From the NCBI GenBank assembly GCA_937871935.1, contig CALMQI010000198.1, forward strand, positions 1-38,191: a stretch of DNA of 38,191 nucleotides. Reading direction: 5' to 3'. Below, one piece after another: positions 16,319 through 23,807 of this stretch. The notes beneath the pieces were generated by a model. That model worked only from the letters and a program-made list of their open reading frames with translations, was not told where the DNA came from and searched no databases. Source of the DNA: an uncultured Burkholderiales bacterium. Its GTDB lineage: Bacteria > Pseudomonadota > Gammaproteobacteria > Burkholderiales > Burkholderiaceae_C. Numbering within the stretch: position 1 is the stretch's first letter; each line of letters starts with the position of its first letter. Both the position numbers and the translations under genes were made by a program.

Positions 16319-17746
16319 ATGCCAAGCCCAAAAGACTCGCAGGCGAGTCAACCGCATTGGTTGTTGCCGGTGGTCGTATCGCTCCCGCTGGCCTTGCAGA
16401 CCCTTGACACCACCATCATGGGCCCGGCGTTGCCGGCGATGGCGGAGTCGCTTCGGGTGCAGCCGCTGCAGCTGAACCTGGCGGTGACTTCGTACCTGAT
16501 CAGCCTGGCCATCTTTCTGCCGGCCAGCGGCTGGCTGTCCGACCGATTCGGCGCCCGCCGGGTGTTCTGCTTCGCCATCGCGCTGTTCTCGGTGTCGTCC
16601 GGGCTGTGCGCACTGGCGAATTCGCTGGAGACGCTGGTGGCCTGTCGAATCCTTCAGGGCATGGGCGGGTCGATCATGATCCCGGTGGGTCGGATCATCC
16701 TGCTGCGCAGCATCTCGCCCGCGGCCATGGTCGGCGCCATGGTCTGGTTCACCATGGTGCCTGCGGTGGCGCGCCTCGTTGGGCCCCTGATCAGCGGTCT
16801 GGCTGTCACCTGGCTTTCGTGGCGCTGGATCTTCCTGGGCAACCTGCCGTTTGGGTTGCTTGCCATCGGCCTGGGCCTGTGGCTGATCAAGCCTTCTCCG
16901 ATGGCCCGGCCGGCCCCAAGATTTGATTTGCGTGGTTTCCTGCTGCTGGCCTTTGCGCTGGTGTCGTTGCTGGCCGCGGTGGAAGGGGCGACTTCGAGGG
17001 CTATTGACGGCCGCGTGGCGCTTGCACTCATGGTGGCCGGCACTTCGACTGCTTTGATCTACGTCTTTACCAGCCGACGAGCACTGAATCCCATCATCGA
17101 CCTCGGCGTTCTGCGCTATCGCACCTACTTTGCCTCGGTGGCCGGCGGCATCCCGCTTCGGCTGGCCATCGGGGCCGTGCCCTTCATGCTGCCGCTGCTG
17201 TTTCAGCTCGGTTTCGGCATGTCGCCGATCCAGTCAGGCCTGCTCACGGTGTCCAGTGCGATCGGCTCGTTCACGACCCGCGTCACGATCACCCAGGCGC
17301 TGCGCTGCGTGGGGTTCCGCACCTTGATGATGGCCGCCACGGTGTGCTGCAGCTTTGCCTATTTCGGGTACGCCCAGTTCAGGTCTTCGACACCGCACCT
17401 TGCCATCGTCTGCGCGCTGGTGGTGGGCGGCCTGGCCATGTCCATGGCCATCGTTTCGCTGCAGACACTGGCCTTCTCGGAAATGCCGGATCCGCTCATC
17501 GGCAACGCTACTGTCCTGGCGACGATGGTGCAGCAGGTCACCATCAGTTTCGGTGTCATGGCAGCAGCTGAATTGCTGCAGTTGGCCGCGCACTTGCGCG
17601 GCGGCTCGGCCGAGCAGTTGCAGGCCACCGACTTTCACGTGGCGTTTGTTTGCATCGGTGTGATCGTCCCGTTGTCGTGCATCTTCTTTCTGCGCCTCCC
17701 TCGAGATACCGGGTCTGCCATGCGCGATTCAGAGGCGGGCCCATGA
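16319..17746 (+). CDS. MFS transporter, DHA2 (EmrB/QacA-like) type
   Basis: A roughly 475-residue inner-membrane transporter with many hydrophobic helices. The first-helix motif is LDTTIMGPALPAMAESL, the loop after helix 2 is GWLSDRFGARRVF, and SLETLVACRILQGMGGSIMI contains the conserved Arg/Gln-Gly-Gly segment. These mark the proton-driven drug:H+ antiporter 2 group, whose members export drugs or organic ions; some Burkholderiales members in catabolic clusters are assumed to move the substrate or an intermediate. Start ATG 16319 is chosen because it precedes the first membrane helix by a normal distance and lies outside both operators; no strong ribosome site is seen, and the ATG at 16283 is possible. 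The 3' end converges on the dioxygenase gene with 23 bp between them. Confidence 0.85.
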   Translation: MPSPKDSQASQPHWLLPVVVSLPLALQTLDTTIMGPALPAMAESLRVQPLQLNLAVTSYLISLAIFLPASGWLSDRFGARRVFCFAIALFSVSSGLCALANSLETLVACRILQGMGGSIMIPVGRIILLRSISPAAMVGAMVWFTMVPAVARLVGPLISGLAVTWLSWRWIFLGNLPFGLLAIGLGLWLIKPSPMARPAPRFDLRGFLLLAFALVSLLAAVEGATSRAIDGRVALALMVAGTSTALIYVFTSRRALNPIIDLGVLRYRTYFASVAGGIPLRLAIGAVPFMLPLLFQLGFGMSPIQSGLLTVSSAIGSFTTRVTITQALRCVGFRTLMMAATVCCSFAYFGYAQFRSSTPHLAIVCALVVGGLAMSMAIVSLQTLAFSEMPDPLIGNATVLATMVQQVTISFGVMAAAELLQLAAHLRGGSAEQLQATDFHVAFVCIGVIVPLSCIFFLRLPRDTGSAMRDSEAGP

Positions 17747-17769
17747 ACGCACGCGGGCGAGTGCGGCCC

Positions 17770-18711
17770 CTATTCGTGGGCGTGAACCAGGAAGCGCTGC
17801 GGCACATCAGGCCCCCAGGGCCCTGCAGCGCTCTGGGGTGTGCCGTCCAGTACACCCTTGAACTGGGCATTGACGCGGTCGGTGTCGGTCCAATGTTCGT
17901 ACATGAATTCCCAGGGATCCATCCAATAGTCGAACAGTTGCCCGCCATAGACATGCCGGCCGACGCCCCAGACGTTCTCGTAGCCCTTGGCCTTGAGGTG
18001 CTCGTGCCCGAGCATCAGATCGTCCAGGTCGCAGATTTCGTAGGCGGTGTGGTTAATGCCAGCCTTCGGGCCGATGTCGATGAGCAGCACGTGGTGATCG
18101 ACGTACTCGTCACCGCGATCGACGCGGTTGAATGACAACGCCAATTGCCCGTTGGGCTGCAACACTTCGTCGCTGCACAGCAGGCCCAAGGTGTCCTGGT
18201 ACCACTGCACCAACTGCCGCGAGCGGTGGCTCTTGAGCACGGCATGCCCGATGCGCACCACCTGCGCAGAACGCCGGGTGTGGCGCGACAGCGTGCCTGC
18301 CCGACGCAGGCCGTGGGTTGCGTCGTTCATTGGCAGCACCTCGGGGGTGATGGCGGGCAACGGCTCGATGCCATGCACCACCTCAACGCGGTTTCCGTCG
18401 GGGTCTGTCAAGGTCACACGCAGTCCGCCACCGGGCTCGCCCGTGGGCTTCACGGCGGAAGCGCCCGGCGCTTGGCTCAGCGCATGCAAGTCGGCAGGCG
18501 TCGCGGCGAGAAAGGCCAAACCCAGGAACTTGGGCTCACCCAGTTCGGCCACGTGAAGGTGGTGTGCGGGGCCTGTGCCACGCATGTACAGGGCGGTTGG
18601 CGTGCGCGCGCTGCACTGCATTCCGAAGTCAACAAAGAACTGATGCGCCCGGTCGAGGTCCGGCACGCGCACCCGCACGTAGGCAATGTCGAAAACTTTG
18701 ATCAATGGCAT
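17770..18711 (-). CDS. Extradiol-type ring-cleavage dioxygenase (VOC superfamily, two-domain)
   Basis: A 313-residue protein with two vicinal-oxygen-chelate modules, the architecture of type I extradiol dioxygenases such as catechol 2,3-dioxygenase. These use Fe(II) and O2 to open an aromatic ring next to two hydroxyls. The metal triad of the C-terminal module can be placed at His156 (VRIGHAVL), His221 (GINHTAYEI) and Glu272 (DPWEFMYEHW), with spacing usual for the family. The N-terminal module (about 1-115) starts VFDIAYVRVRVPDLDRA and ends TDPDGNRVEVVHG. It is transcribed divergently from the Bug-cupin-FAH operon, whose FAH protein could act on a ring-fission product. The real substrate cannot be told from sequence, and some VOC proteins of this layout are not ring dioxygenases. 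Confidence 0.87.
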   Translation of the reverse strand: MPLIKVFDIAYVRVRVPDLDRAHQFFVDFGMQCSARTPTALYMRGTGPAHHLHVAELGEPKFLGLAFLAATPADLHALSQAPGASAVKPTGEPGGGLRVTLTDPDGNRVEVVHGIEPLPAITPEVLPMNDATHGLRRAGTLSRHTRRSAQVVRIGHAVLKSHRSRQLVQWYQDTLGLLCSDEVLQPNGQLALSFNRVDRGDEYVDHHVLLIDIGPKAGINHTAYEICDLDDLMLGHEHLKAKGYENVWGVGRHVYGGQLFDYWMDPWEFMYEHWTDTDRVNAQFKGVLDGTPQSAAGPWGPDVPQRFLVHAHE

Positions 18712-18837
18712 GACTAAGGATGAATCTTAAAAGTTTCGAAACGATTGACGAATTTCGGCAACCGCTCTATTCTTTGGCCGTCATCACCTCTCTGTCAAGG
18801 TCCCACGCAAGCGACGCTATCGCGACGCACGTAAACG

Positions 18838-18851
18838 ATCACTGTCTCGAT
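18838..18851. promoter_or_regulatory. Possible degenerate copy (G) of the shared operator
   Basis: The sequence is ATCACTGTCTCGAT. It keeps ATCAC and CGAT at the same spacing as the six clean sites but differs at two bases of the TGCGAT half. It lies in the divergent region between the dioxygenase and Bug genes, 41 bp before the Bug start. Position supports it; the match alone would not. Confidence 0.35.
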
Positions 18852-18891
18852 CTCCATCGCAACGGCCTTCCTGTCACGGGATCCACCTGCC

Positions 18892-19887
18892 ATGAATCTG
18901 TCTTCAATCATCCGCTTGACCTGCCACTGGTCTTTGCTGCTTTCGTTGGTGGGGGCCACCCAGGCGCCGTGGGCGCAAGAGGTGTACCCATCGCGCGCCA
19001 TTACCATGGTCATACCGCTTTCGGCCGGCTCGCAAATGGACGCGCTCGGGCGGGCACTGGCCGACAGCATAGGCAAGCAGGCTGGGCAGACCGTTGTGGT
19101 GCTCAACCGTGACGGTGCAGGTATGGTGTTGGGCATGGACGCAGTGGCGAAATCGCGCGCCGATGGATACACCATTGCCTTCGGCCCCGACGCGCCGCTC
19201 AGCCAGATGCCGCACTTGCGATCCAGCGTGCCGTACAAGCCGGGCGACTTCGACTTGATATGCCGCACCAATGTTGCCAACATGGCGGTGGTGGTGGGGC
19301 CGAGTTCGCCCTTCAAGCGTTTTGACGACTTGATCGCCGCCGCCCGCAGTGCACCTGGAAAGCTGAACTACGGCACCGCCGGTGTCGGGACGCCACCCCA
19401 TCTGCTGATGGAAGCCATCGCAGCCGAGTTGGGACTGAAGTTGACTCACATTCCGTTCCGCTCGATTGGTGACATCGCCATCCAGACCATGAATGGCTCG
19501 GTTGACTTCACCGTCACCGTGCCCAATATGCTGGCGGTGAACGCTGAGCGTGGCATGCGGGGGCTGGCCCTGACAGGTAGCTCCGGCATGCCCGAATTGC
19601 CAACCGTGCCGCTGGTGCGCGAGTTCATCGACAAGAGCTCGCCCGTGGCCAACTACGGCGTGGGTGGCCTGGGGTTCTATGCCCCCAAAGGCCTGGCGCC
19701 AGAAGCCATGGCTTGGCTGCGCAAGGCCTGCAAGACGGCCACGGATGGTGCCGACTTCGTCGCCGCATCGGCGCGTACCTTGACGCCCGTGGGGCATGCC
19801 GAAGGCCCGGAGTTCCTGCGCGCGATGCAGGTGGGCAGCCAAGTGTCGGCAGACATCGTGCGCAAGCTCAATCTGAAATTGGACTGA
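18892..19887 (+). CDS. Bug-family (TctC-like) periplasmic solute-binding protein
   Basis: A 331-residue secreted protein with a signal peptide (LSLVGATQAPWAQE) and the family opening VYPSRAITMVIPLSAGSQMD. Later marks are VVLNRDGAGMVLGMDAVAKS, ADGYTIAFG, KLNYGTAGVGTPPHLLMEAI and FYAPKGLAPEAMAWLRKACK. Bug proteins bind carboxylates, amino acids or aromatic acids in the periplasm and in principle serve TctAB-type membrane transporters. No tctA or tctB gene is present in the window, which is common in Burkholderiales where solitary Bug genes greatly outnumber membrane components. It heads an operon followed 10 bp later by a cupin gene, then FAH, carboxymuconolactone-decarboxylase-like and GntR genes. 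It likely delivers or senses the pathway substrate (inference). Confidence 0.92.
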   Translation: MNLSSIIRLTCHWSLLLSLVGATQAPWAQEVYPSRAITMVIPLSAGSQMDALGRALADSIGKQAGQTVVVLNRDGAGMVLGMDAVAKSRADGYTIAFGPDAPLSQMPHLRSSVPYKPGDFDLICRTNVANMAVVVGPSSPFKRFDDLIAAARSAPGKLNYGTAGVGTPPHLLMEAIAAELGLKLTHIPFRSIGDIAIQTMNGSVDFTVTVPNMLAVNAERGMRGLALTGSSGMPELPTVPLVREFIDKSSPVANYGVGGLGFYAPKGLAPEAMAWLRKACKTATDGADFVAASARTLTPVGHAEGPEFLRAMQVGSQVSADIVRKLNLKLD

Positions 19888-19897
19888 GAGCAATGCC

Positions 19898-20287
19898 ATG
19901 ACGTCCCCCGTCACCGCACCGTTGCCTCTATCACCACATATCTACCACCTGGCCAACATTCCGGTCCTGAAAGGGAAGTTCGGACAAGCGCAGATTGTTT
20001 CGGGCACCGGCCTGATGGTCATCTGGGGTGAGGTGGGTGTCGGCCTGGAAGTGCCGCGCCACGCTCATGTGAATGAGCAGGTCACCTGGATCCTGGAAGG
20101 CAGTGTGGACTACCAGGTGGGCGATGGCCCTGTAACCGCCTGCGGCCCAGGCAGTGTGATCCACGTACCCCCTGGAGTGCCGCACCAATCGTGGTACCGC
20201 GGGCATTGCAAGCTGGTGGAGATATTCAATCCGCCGCGCTACGACATGTACCCGGCCGCAGCCACGCACATTCACGGCGTGCGCTGA
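19898..20287 (+). CDS. Small cupin-domain protein
   Basis: A 129-residue single-domain cupin. The first motif is visible in PRHAHVNEQVTWILEGSVDY, where the two histidines and the glutamate form most of the metal site. The second is in GSVIHVPPGVPHQSWYRGHC, which carries the last histidine. Small cupins in catabolic clusters act as isomerases, decarboxylases, dioxygenases or metal-bound accessory proteins; which applies here is not shown by the sequence. It starts 10 bp after the Bug gene and is followed by the FAH gene, so it is probably co-expressed with both. An enzymatic role on a ring-fission product is possible. Confidence 0.88.
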   Translation: MTSPVTAPLPLSPHIYHLANIPVLKGKFGQAQIVSGTGLMVIWGEVGVGLEVPRHAHVNEQVTWILEGSVDYQVGDGPVTACGPGSVIHVPPGVPHQSWYRGHCKLVEIFNPPRYDMYPAAATHIHGVR

Positions 20288-20347
20288 ACCGAGCGCCGGG
20301 GTCTTTTCGTTGTTCTTCCCTTCCTCAACGCGATCAGTAGGTTACTC

Positions 20348-21259
20348 ATGAAGTTAGTCAATTTCCTGCACGACGGCCGCACGCACTATGGTGCCGTCAA
20401 GGGCACACGCATCGTGGAACTCGGCGCCGCGCTGAGCCCAGCTTTCCCGGACATCGTGTCCTTTGTTGCCGGCAACGCGTTGCCCCAGGCCCAAGCCATC
20501 ATCGACAGCCGTCCCGGTGAGTTCGACTACAACGCGGTCGAACTGCTGCCTGTTGTTCCGCGTCCGGGGAAGATCATTTGCGTGGGTGTCAATTACGACG
20601 ACCACCTGGAAGAAGCGCGGCGACACTTCTCCGAAAGGGCCGAGAAAGACGGCAGGCCGATGCCACGCCCGCCTCAATCGGGCTACCCCATGATCTTCGC
20701 GCGCTGGCCTGAATCGCTGACAGCGCATCGCGCACCCATCATGCGCCCGAAGGTGTCGGTGCAGTTGGACTGGGAAGCCGAGTTGCTGGTCGTCATCGGC
20801 AAGCCCACCGGCCGCTATGTGCCGGCCGAACGCGCACTGGATGTGATCTTCGGCTACTCGTGCATGAATGAAGCCTGCCTGCGCGACTATCAGTTCCATA
20901 CCGGACAGATCAACCCGGGCAAGAACTTCGAAAAGACCGGTGCCACCGGACCCTGGCTGGTGACTGCCGACGAAATTCCCGATCCCCAGGCGCTTGACAT
21001 CGAGATGACTTTGAATGGCCAGCGGATGCAGTTCGGCAACACCCGCGACATGACCAATTCGGTGGCCAAGATCATTGCCTACATCACGCAGTGGATGCCG
21101 CTGCAGCCGGGCGATCTGATTGCCACTGGAACCATGGGTGGTGTCGGCTTCACGCGCAAACCGCCTGTTTTCATGAAGGCCGGGGATGTGGCGGAAGTGG
21201 TCATCCAAAGCATTGGCACGCTGCGCAACGAGATTCAAGACGAACCCGCCACCCTTTGA
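20348..21259 (+). CDS. Fumarylacetoacetate hydrolase-family protein
   Basis: A 303-residue FAH-fold protein. Visible features are the ICVGVNYDDHLEEA segment (about residue 77 on), with the family's conserved Asn-Tyr and His, VQLDWEAELLVVIGK with the metal-binding glutamates, YSCMNEACLRDYQFH, GKNFEKTGATGPWLVTADEI, and the late TGTMGGVG loop followed by KPPVFMKAGDVAEVVI. Members cleave carbon-carbon bonds or act as hydratases, decarboxylases or isomerases on 2-oxo acid products of meta-cleavage pathways (such as HpaG- or MhpD-type steps). Located between a cupin and a carboxymuconolactone-decarboxylase-like gene and opposite a ring-cleavage dioxygenase, it is the best candidate for processing the ring-opened product. 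Length and motifs are normal. Confidence 0.92.
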   Translation: MKLVNFLHDGRTHYGAVKGTRIVELGAALSPAFPDIVSFVAGNALPQAQAIIDSRPGEFDYNAVELLPVVPRPGKIICVGVNYDDHLEEARRHFSERAEKDGRPMPRPPQSGYPMIFARWPESLTAHRAPIMRPKVSVQLDWEAELLVVIGKPTGRYVPAERALDVIFGYSCMNEACLRDYQFHTGQINPGKNFEKTGATGPWLVTADEIPDPQALDIEMTLNGQRMQFGNTRDMTNSVAKIIAYITQWMPLQPGDLIATGTMGGVGFTRKPPVFMKAGDVAEVVIQSIGTLRNEIQDEPATL

Positions 21260-21349
21260 CCTCGGCAGCGCACCTGGAAAACCTCGCAGTCAGATAGCCG
21301 GGCCGCAGATCGGCCTCTGTGCTGAAACACATTTGGATCGACACCAGCC

Positions 21350-21748
21350 ATGCAAGACATGAACAAAGACAGCTATGAGGCTCGCCACGCAGCGGGGCTG
21401 CAAACACGCCGAGAGCTCTTCGGCGCCGAGATCACGGACAAGCAGATGGCGTCGATGGATGACTTCATTCGCCCGCTGAGTGAACTGCTCAACACCTACT
21501 GCTTCAATGATGTGTGGAATCGTCCAGGGTTGGCGAGGCCCACGCGAAGCATGCTGAACGTCGCCATGTTGTGCGCTCTGAACCGCGGGCCAGAACTGCG
21601 GGTGCATTTGCACGCAGCCGTCACCAATGGCGTCACCAAGTCTGAAATCCAGGAAGTGCTGCTGCAAGTGGCTGTTTACTGCGGCGTACCGGCGGCGGTG
21701 GAGGGATTCCGGGTCGCGCGCGAGGTCTTCGCCGATCGCGGTGGCTGA
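21350..21748 (+). CDS. Carboxymuconolactone decarboxylase-family protein
   Basis: A 132-residue all-helical protein of the CMD/AhpD-like fold, close in length to PcaC of the protocatechuate pathway. Recognisable are GLQTRRELFGAE near the N-terminus, LARPTRSMLNVAMLCALNR (with the Arg/Ser region of the family) and HLHAAVTNGVTKSEIQEVLL, followed by VYCGVPAAVEGFRVAREVF. The histidines in HLHAAV match the active-site region. No CxxC of the AhpD type is seen, so decarboxylation rather than peroxidase activity is likely. No other ortho-cleavage genes occur in the window, so it may act on a different lactone or 2-oxo acid. It lies between the FAH and GntR genes on the same strand. Confidence 0.9.
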   Translation: MQDMNKDSYEARHAAGLQTRRELFGAEITDKQMASMDDFIRPLSELLNTYCFNDVWNRPGLARPTRSMLNVAMLCALNRGPELRVHLHAAVTNGVTKSEIQEVLLQVAVYCGVPAAVEGFRVAREVFADRGG

Positions 21749-21824
21749 TGCCGATCGTGCGGTGTAGGTCTCCGGGGGGTAGAACGACTCCTGCTAATCT
21801 CGGGCCTGCACCCAAGCTGAACCC

Positions 21825-22670
21825 ATGCCCAGGACGAGACAAGACAACCAGCGCCTGACGGCGGCCCTCGGCCAGTCTCTGGGCGTCGGCACGTCCACAG
21901 CGCCGCAAGACATTGCTCTGCAGGATGCGGCCAGTTTCCATATCTACCGATTGCTGCGCGCCGACATCCTCAACTGCCGCCTCGAGCCTGGCGCACGTCT
22001 TCGCTTCGAGGTGCTGCGTCAGCAGTACCCGGTTGGGGTTGGAACCTTGAGAGAGGCTCTGTCTCACCTGGTGTCTGAGGGCCTGGTTAGAACCGAAGCC
22101 GGGCGCGGCTTCTCTGTTGCGCCGGTCTCGCTGACTGACATGCTCGACATTGCCGAATGGCGGGTGGAGTTCGAAGTGCGGGCAGTCACCCAATCGATAC
22201 GCCATGGCGATGAAGCCTGGGAAGCTGAGATCGTTACCGCCCATCATTTGTTGTCCAAGACGGCCGTGCCCAGCGTTGATGCGGATGACGAAACGCGCGA
22301 CCTGTGGAAGGCGCGGCATCACCGTTTTCACGAGGCCGTGGGCGCGGCCTGCGGGTCACCTTGGCTGCTGCACTTTCGCAGCCTCTTGTTCGGGCAAGCA
22401 CTGCGGTACCAGCGACTGGTCGCACTGTACGGACCGCCCATGCCGCTGAAGCACGATGACCACCGAGAGATCATGGAGGCCGTGCTGGCGCGCGATGAAC
22501 AGCGCGCAGCACATGCAGTGGAACAACACATTCGGCGTACCGTCGATGTGGTGCTGAAACACGTTCCAGGGTTTGACGTTCTCAAAGACACGACGGGTGC
22601 TGCACGGCAAACCGTGAGGCGTCCTGCAATTGCCACGGCCACAAAGGCGCGACGTCGTTCCGCCGGCTAG
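21825..22670 (+). CDS. GntR-family transcriptional regulator with FCD domain
   Basis: A 281-residue FadR-subfamily regulator. The winged helix-turn-helix lies at about residues 35-105 (FHIYRLLRADILNCRLEPGA, then VGTLREALSHLVSEGLVRTE). The C-terminal FCD ligand domain shows the metal-binding histidines in HRFHEAVGAA, DDHREIMEAV and AVEQHIRRTVDV. The C-terminal tail is long and basic (KARRRSAG). It is the last gene of the Bug-cupin-FAH-CMD operon, 76 bp after the previous gene, and so is likely regulated with the pathway. FCD regulators usually respond to small carboxylic acids. With the IclR protein at 7410, it is a candidate for binding the shared 14-bp operator. Confidence 0.9.
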   Translation: MPRTRQDNQRLTAALGQSLGVGTSTAPQDIALQDAASFHIYRLLRADILNCRLEPGARLRFEVLRQQYPVGVGTLREALSHLVSEGLVRTEAGRGFSVAPVSLTDMLDIAEWRVEFEVRAVTQSIRHGDEAWEAEIVTAHHLLSKTAVPSVDADDETRDLWKARHHRFHEAVGAACGSPWLLHFRSLLFGQALRYQRLVALYGPPMPLKHDDHREIMEAVLARDEQRAAHAVEQHIRRTVDVVLKHVPGFDVLKDTTGAARQTVRRPAIATATKARRRSAG

Positions 22671-22691
22671 ACCCGACAACGACTGAACATC

Positions 22692-23806
22692 TCAGCGCCT
22701 TGGTGATGCCGGTAGGAGACCGCCGAGCACCGTCAAAGGCTCTCGACGGTCAAGCGGTCGGGCGTTGGGGGCAGGGGGCAGGGGCGGGTAGCGCCTGAGC
22801 AGCGCCTGCATCGCGTCGGCTTCCGCTGCGGTCAATGGGTTGTCGATGGCCTGCACCACCGGATCGAATCCTGCCTGCGACCGCGGCCCGACGTTCAGCG
22901 CCGTGACTGCGGGCTGGGCCAAGGTCCAGGCGTAGGCCAGCGCGCTGGGCGTACGGCCGAACGGCGCAGCCAGTCCAATGAACGCGTCAGTAAAGTCGAG
23001 GTTGTGCTCGGTCCAGTAGATGTCGGCATAGTGGCGGCGAAAGCCCATGGCATCGCGTGACTCGCCTTGGCGTGTGTGCACACCTGCCAGCAGCTCGCCG
23101 GCCAGTGCGTTGAAGGCCAGCACGCTGACACCGGCGGCCTCTGCAGCCCGCAGTTGCTCCCGTCTGGATACGTGCTAAGAAAATGTTGAAGTGGATCTGC
23201 TGCGATTGGTAAGACACGAGCTTGTTCACCTCGCTGGCCCACAGCGCCCTGTACAGCCGCCAGGCCGCGGTTTGTGAACAGCCGACATAGAGGATTTTGC
23301 CTTGGCGCACCAGGTCGTCCATGGCCCTAAGCGTTTCCTCGATGGGCGTCGACGGGTCGTAGAAGTGCGCCATATACACGTCGATGTAGTCGGTGCCCAA
23401 GCGCTTCAAAGAGGCCTCTGCTGCCGCCATCAGGTGTTTGCGCGTCAATCCCCGTGACGTAGGTCCGATGCCTTTCTTCATGAGCGCGGCGTTGTCGATG
23501 CCCTCGCGTCGAGGTGTTCCGTTCCACTCTGCGCGCGAGCTCGGGGCTTCGGCTGTGGCCACCCGCATGCCGGCCTTGATCACCAGATTCACCTGATCGC
23601 GCCGTGAGCGAAGCGCCTGCCCCAAGAGTGATTCGGCGCGGCAGTTATAGTACGTGTCGGCCGAATAGAAGGTGTCGATGCCGCAATCCCACGCGGCATC
23701 GACGAGCAGTTGCGTTGATTGTTCGTTCTCGAACTCCGATACCGGTGCCTCCAAAGAAGGCTCTCGACGCCAAGAGACCCGTGCGCGCCAGCTTGCGATA
23801 TTCCAT
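22692..23806 (-). pseudogene. Aldo/keto reductase, broken by two frameshifts
   Basis: The gene starts at ATG 23806 with MEYRKLARTGLLASRAFFGG, a normal aldo/keto reductase N-terminus. It changes frame between 23720 and 23750 to continue with STQLLVDAAWDCGIDTFYSA, and changes again near 23160, between QQIHFNIFLARI and REQLRAAEAAGVSVLAFNAL. Catalytic positions remain recognisable: Asp and Tyr around SADTYYN, Lys in LVIKAGM, His in YMAHFYDP. Read across the shifts, the protein would be about 370 residues, typical for the family. As written it cannot be made whole. It starts one base after the stop of the MDR gene upstream (TGAGATG), so both come from one transcript. Whether the breaks are real or sequencing errors needs to be settled before assuming loss. 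Confidence 0.85.
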
Positions 23807-23807
23807 C

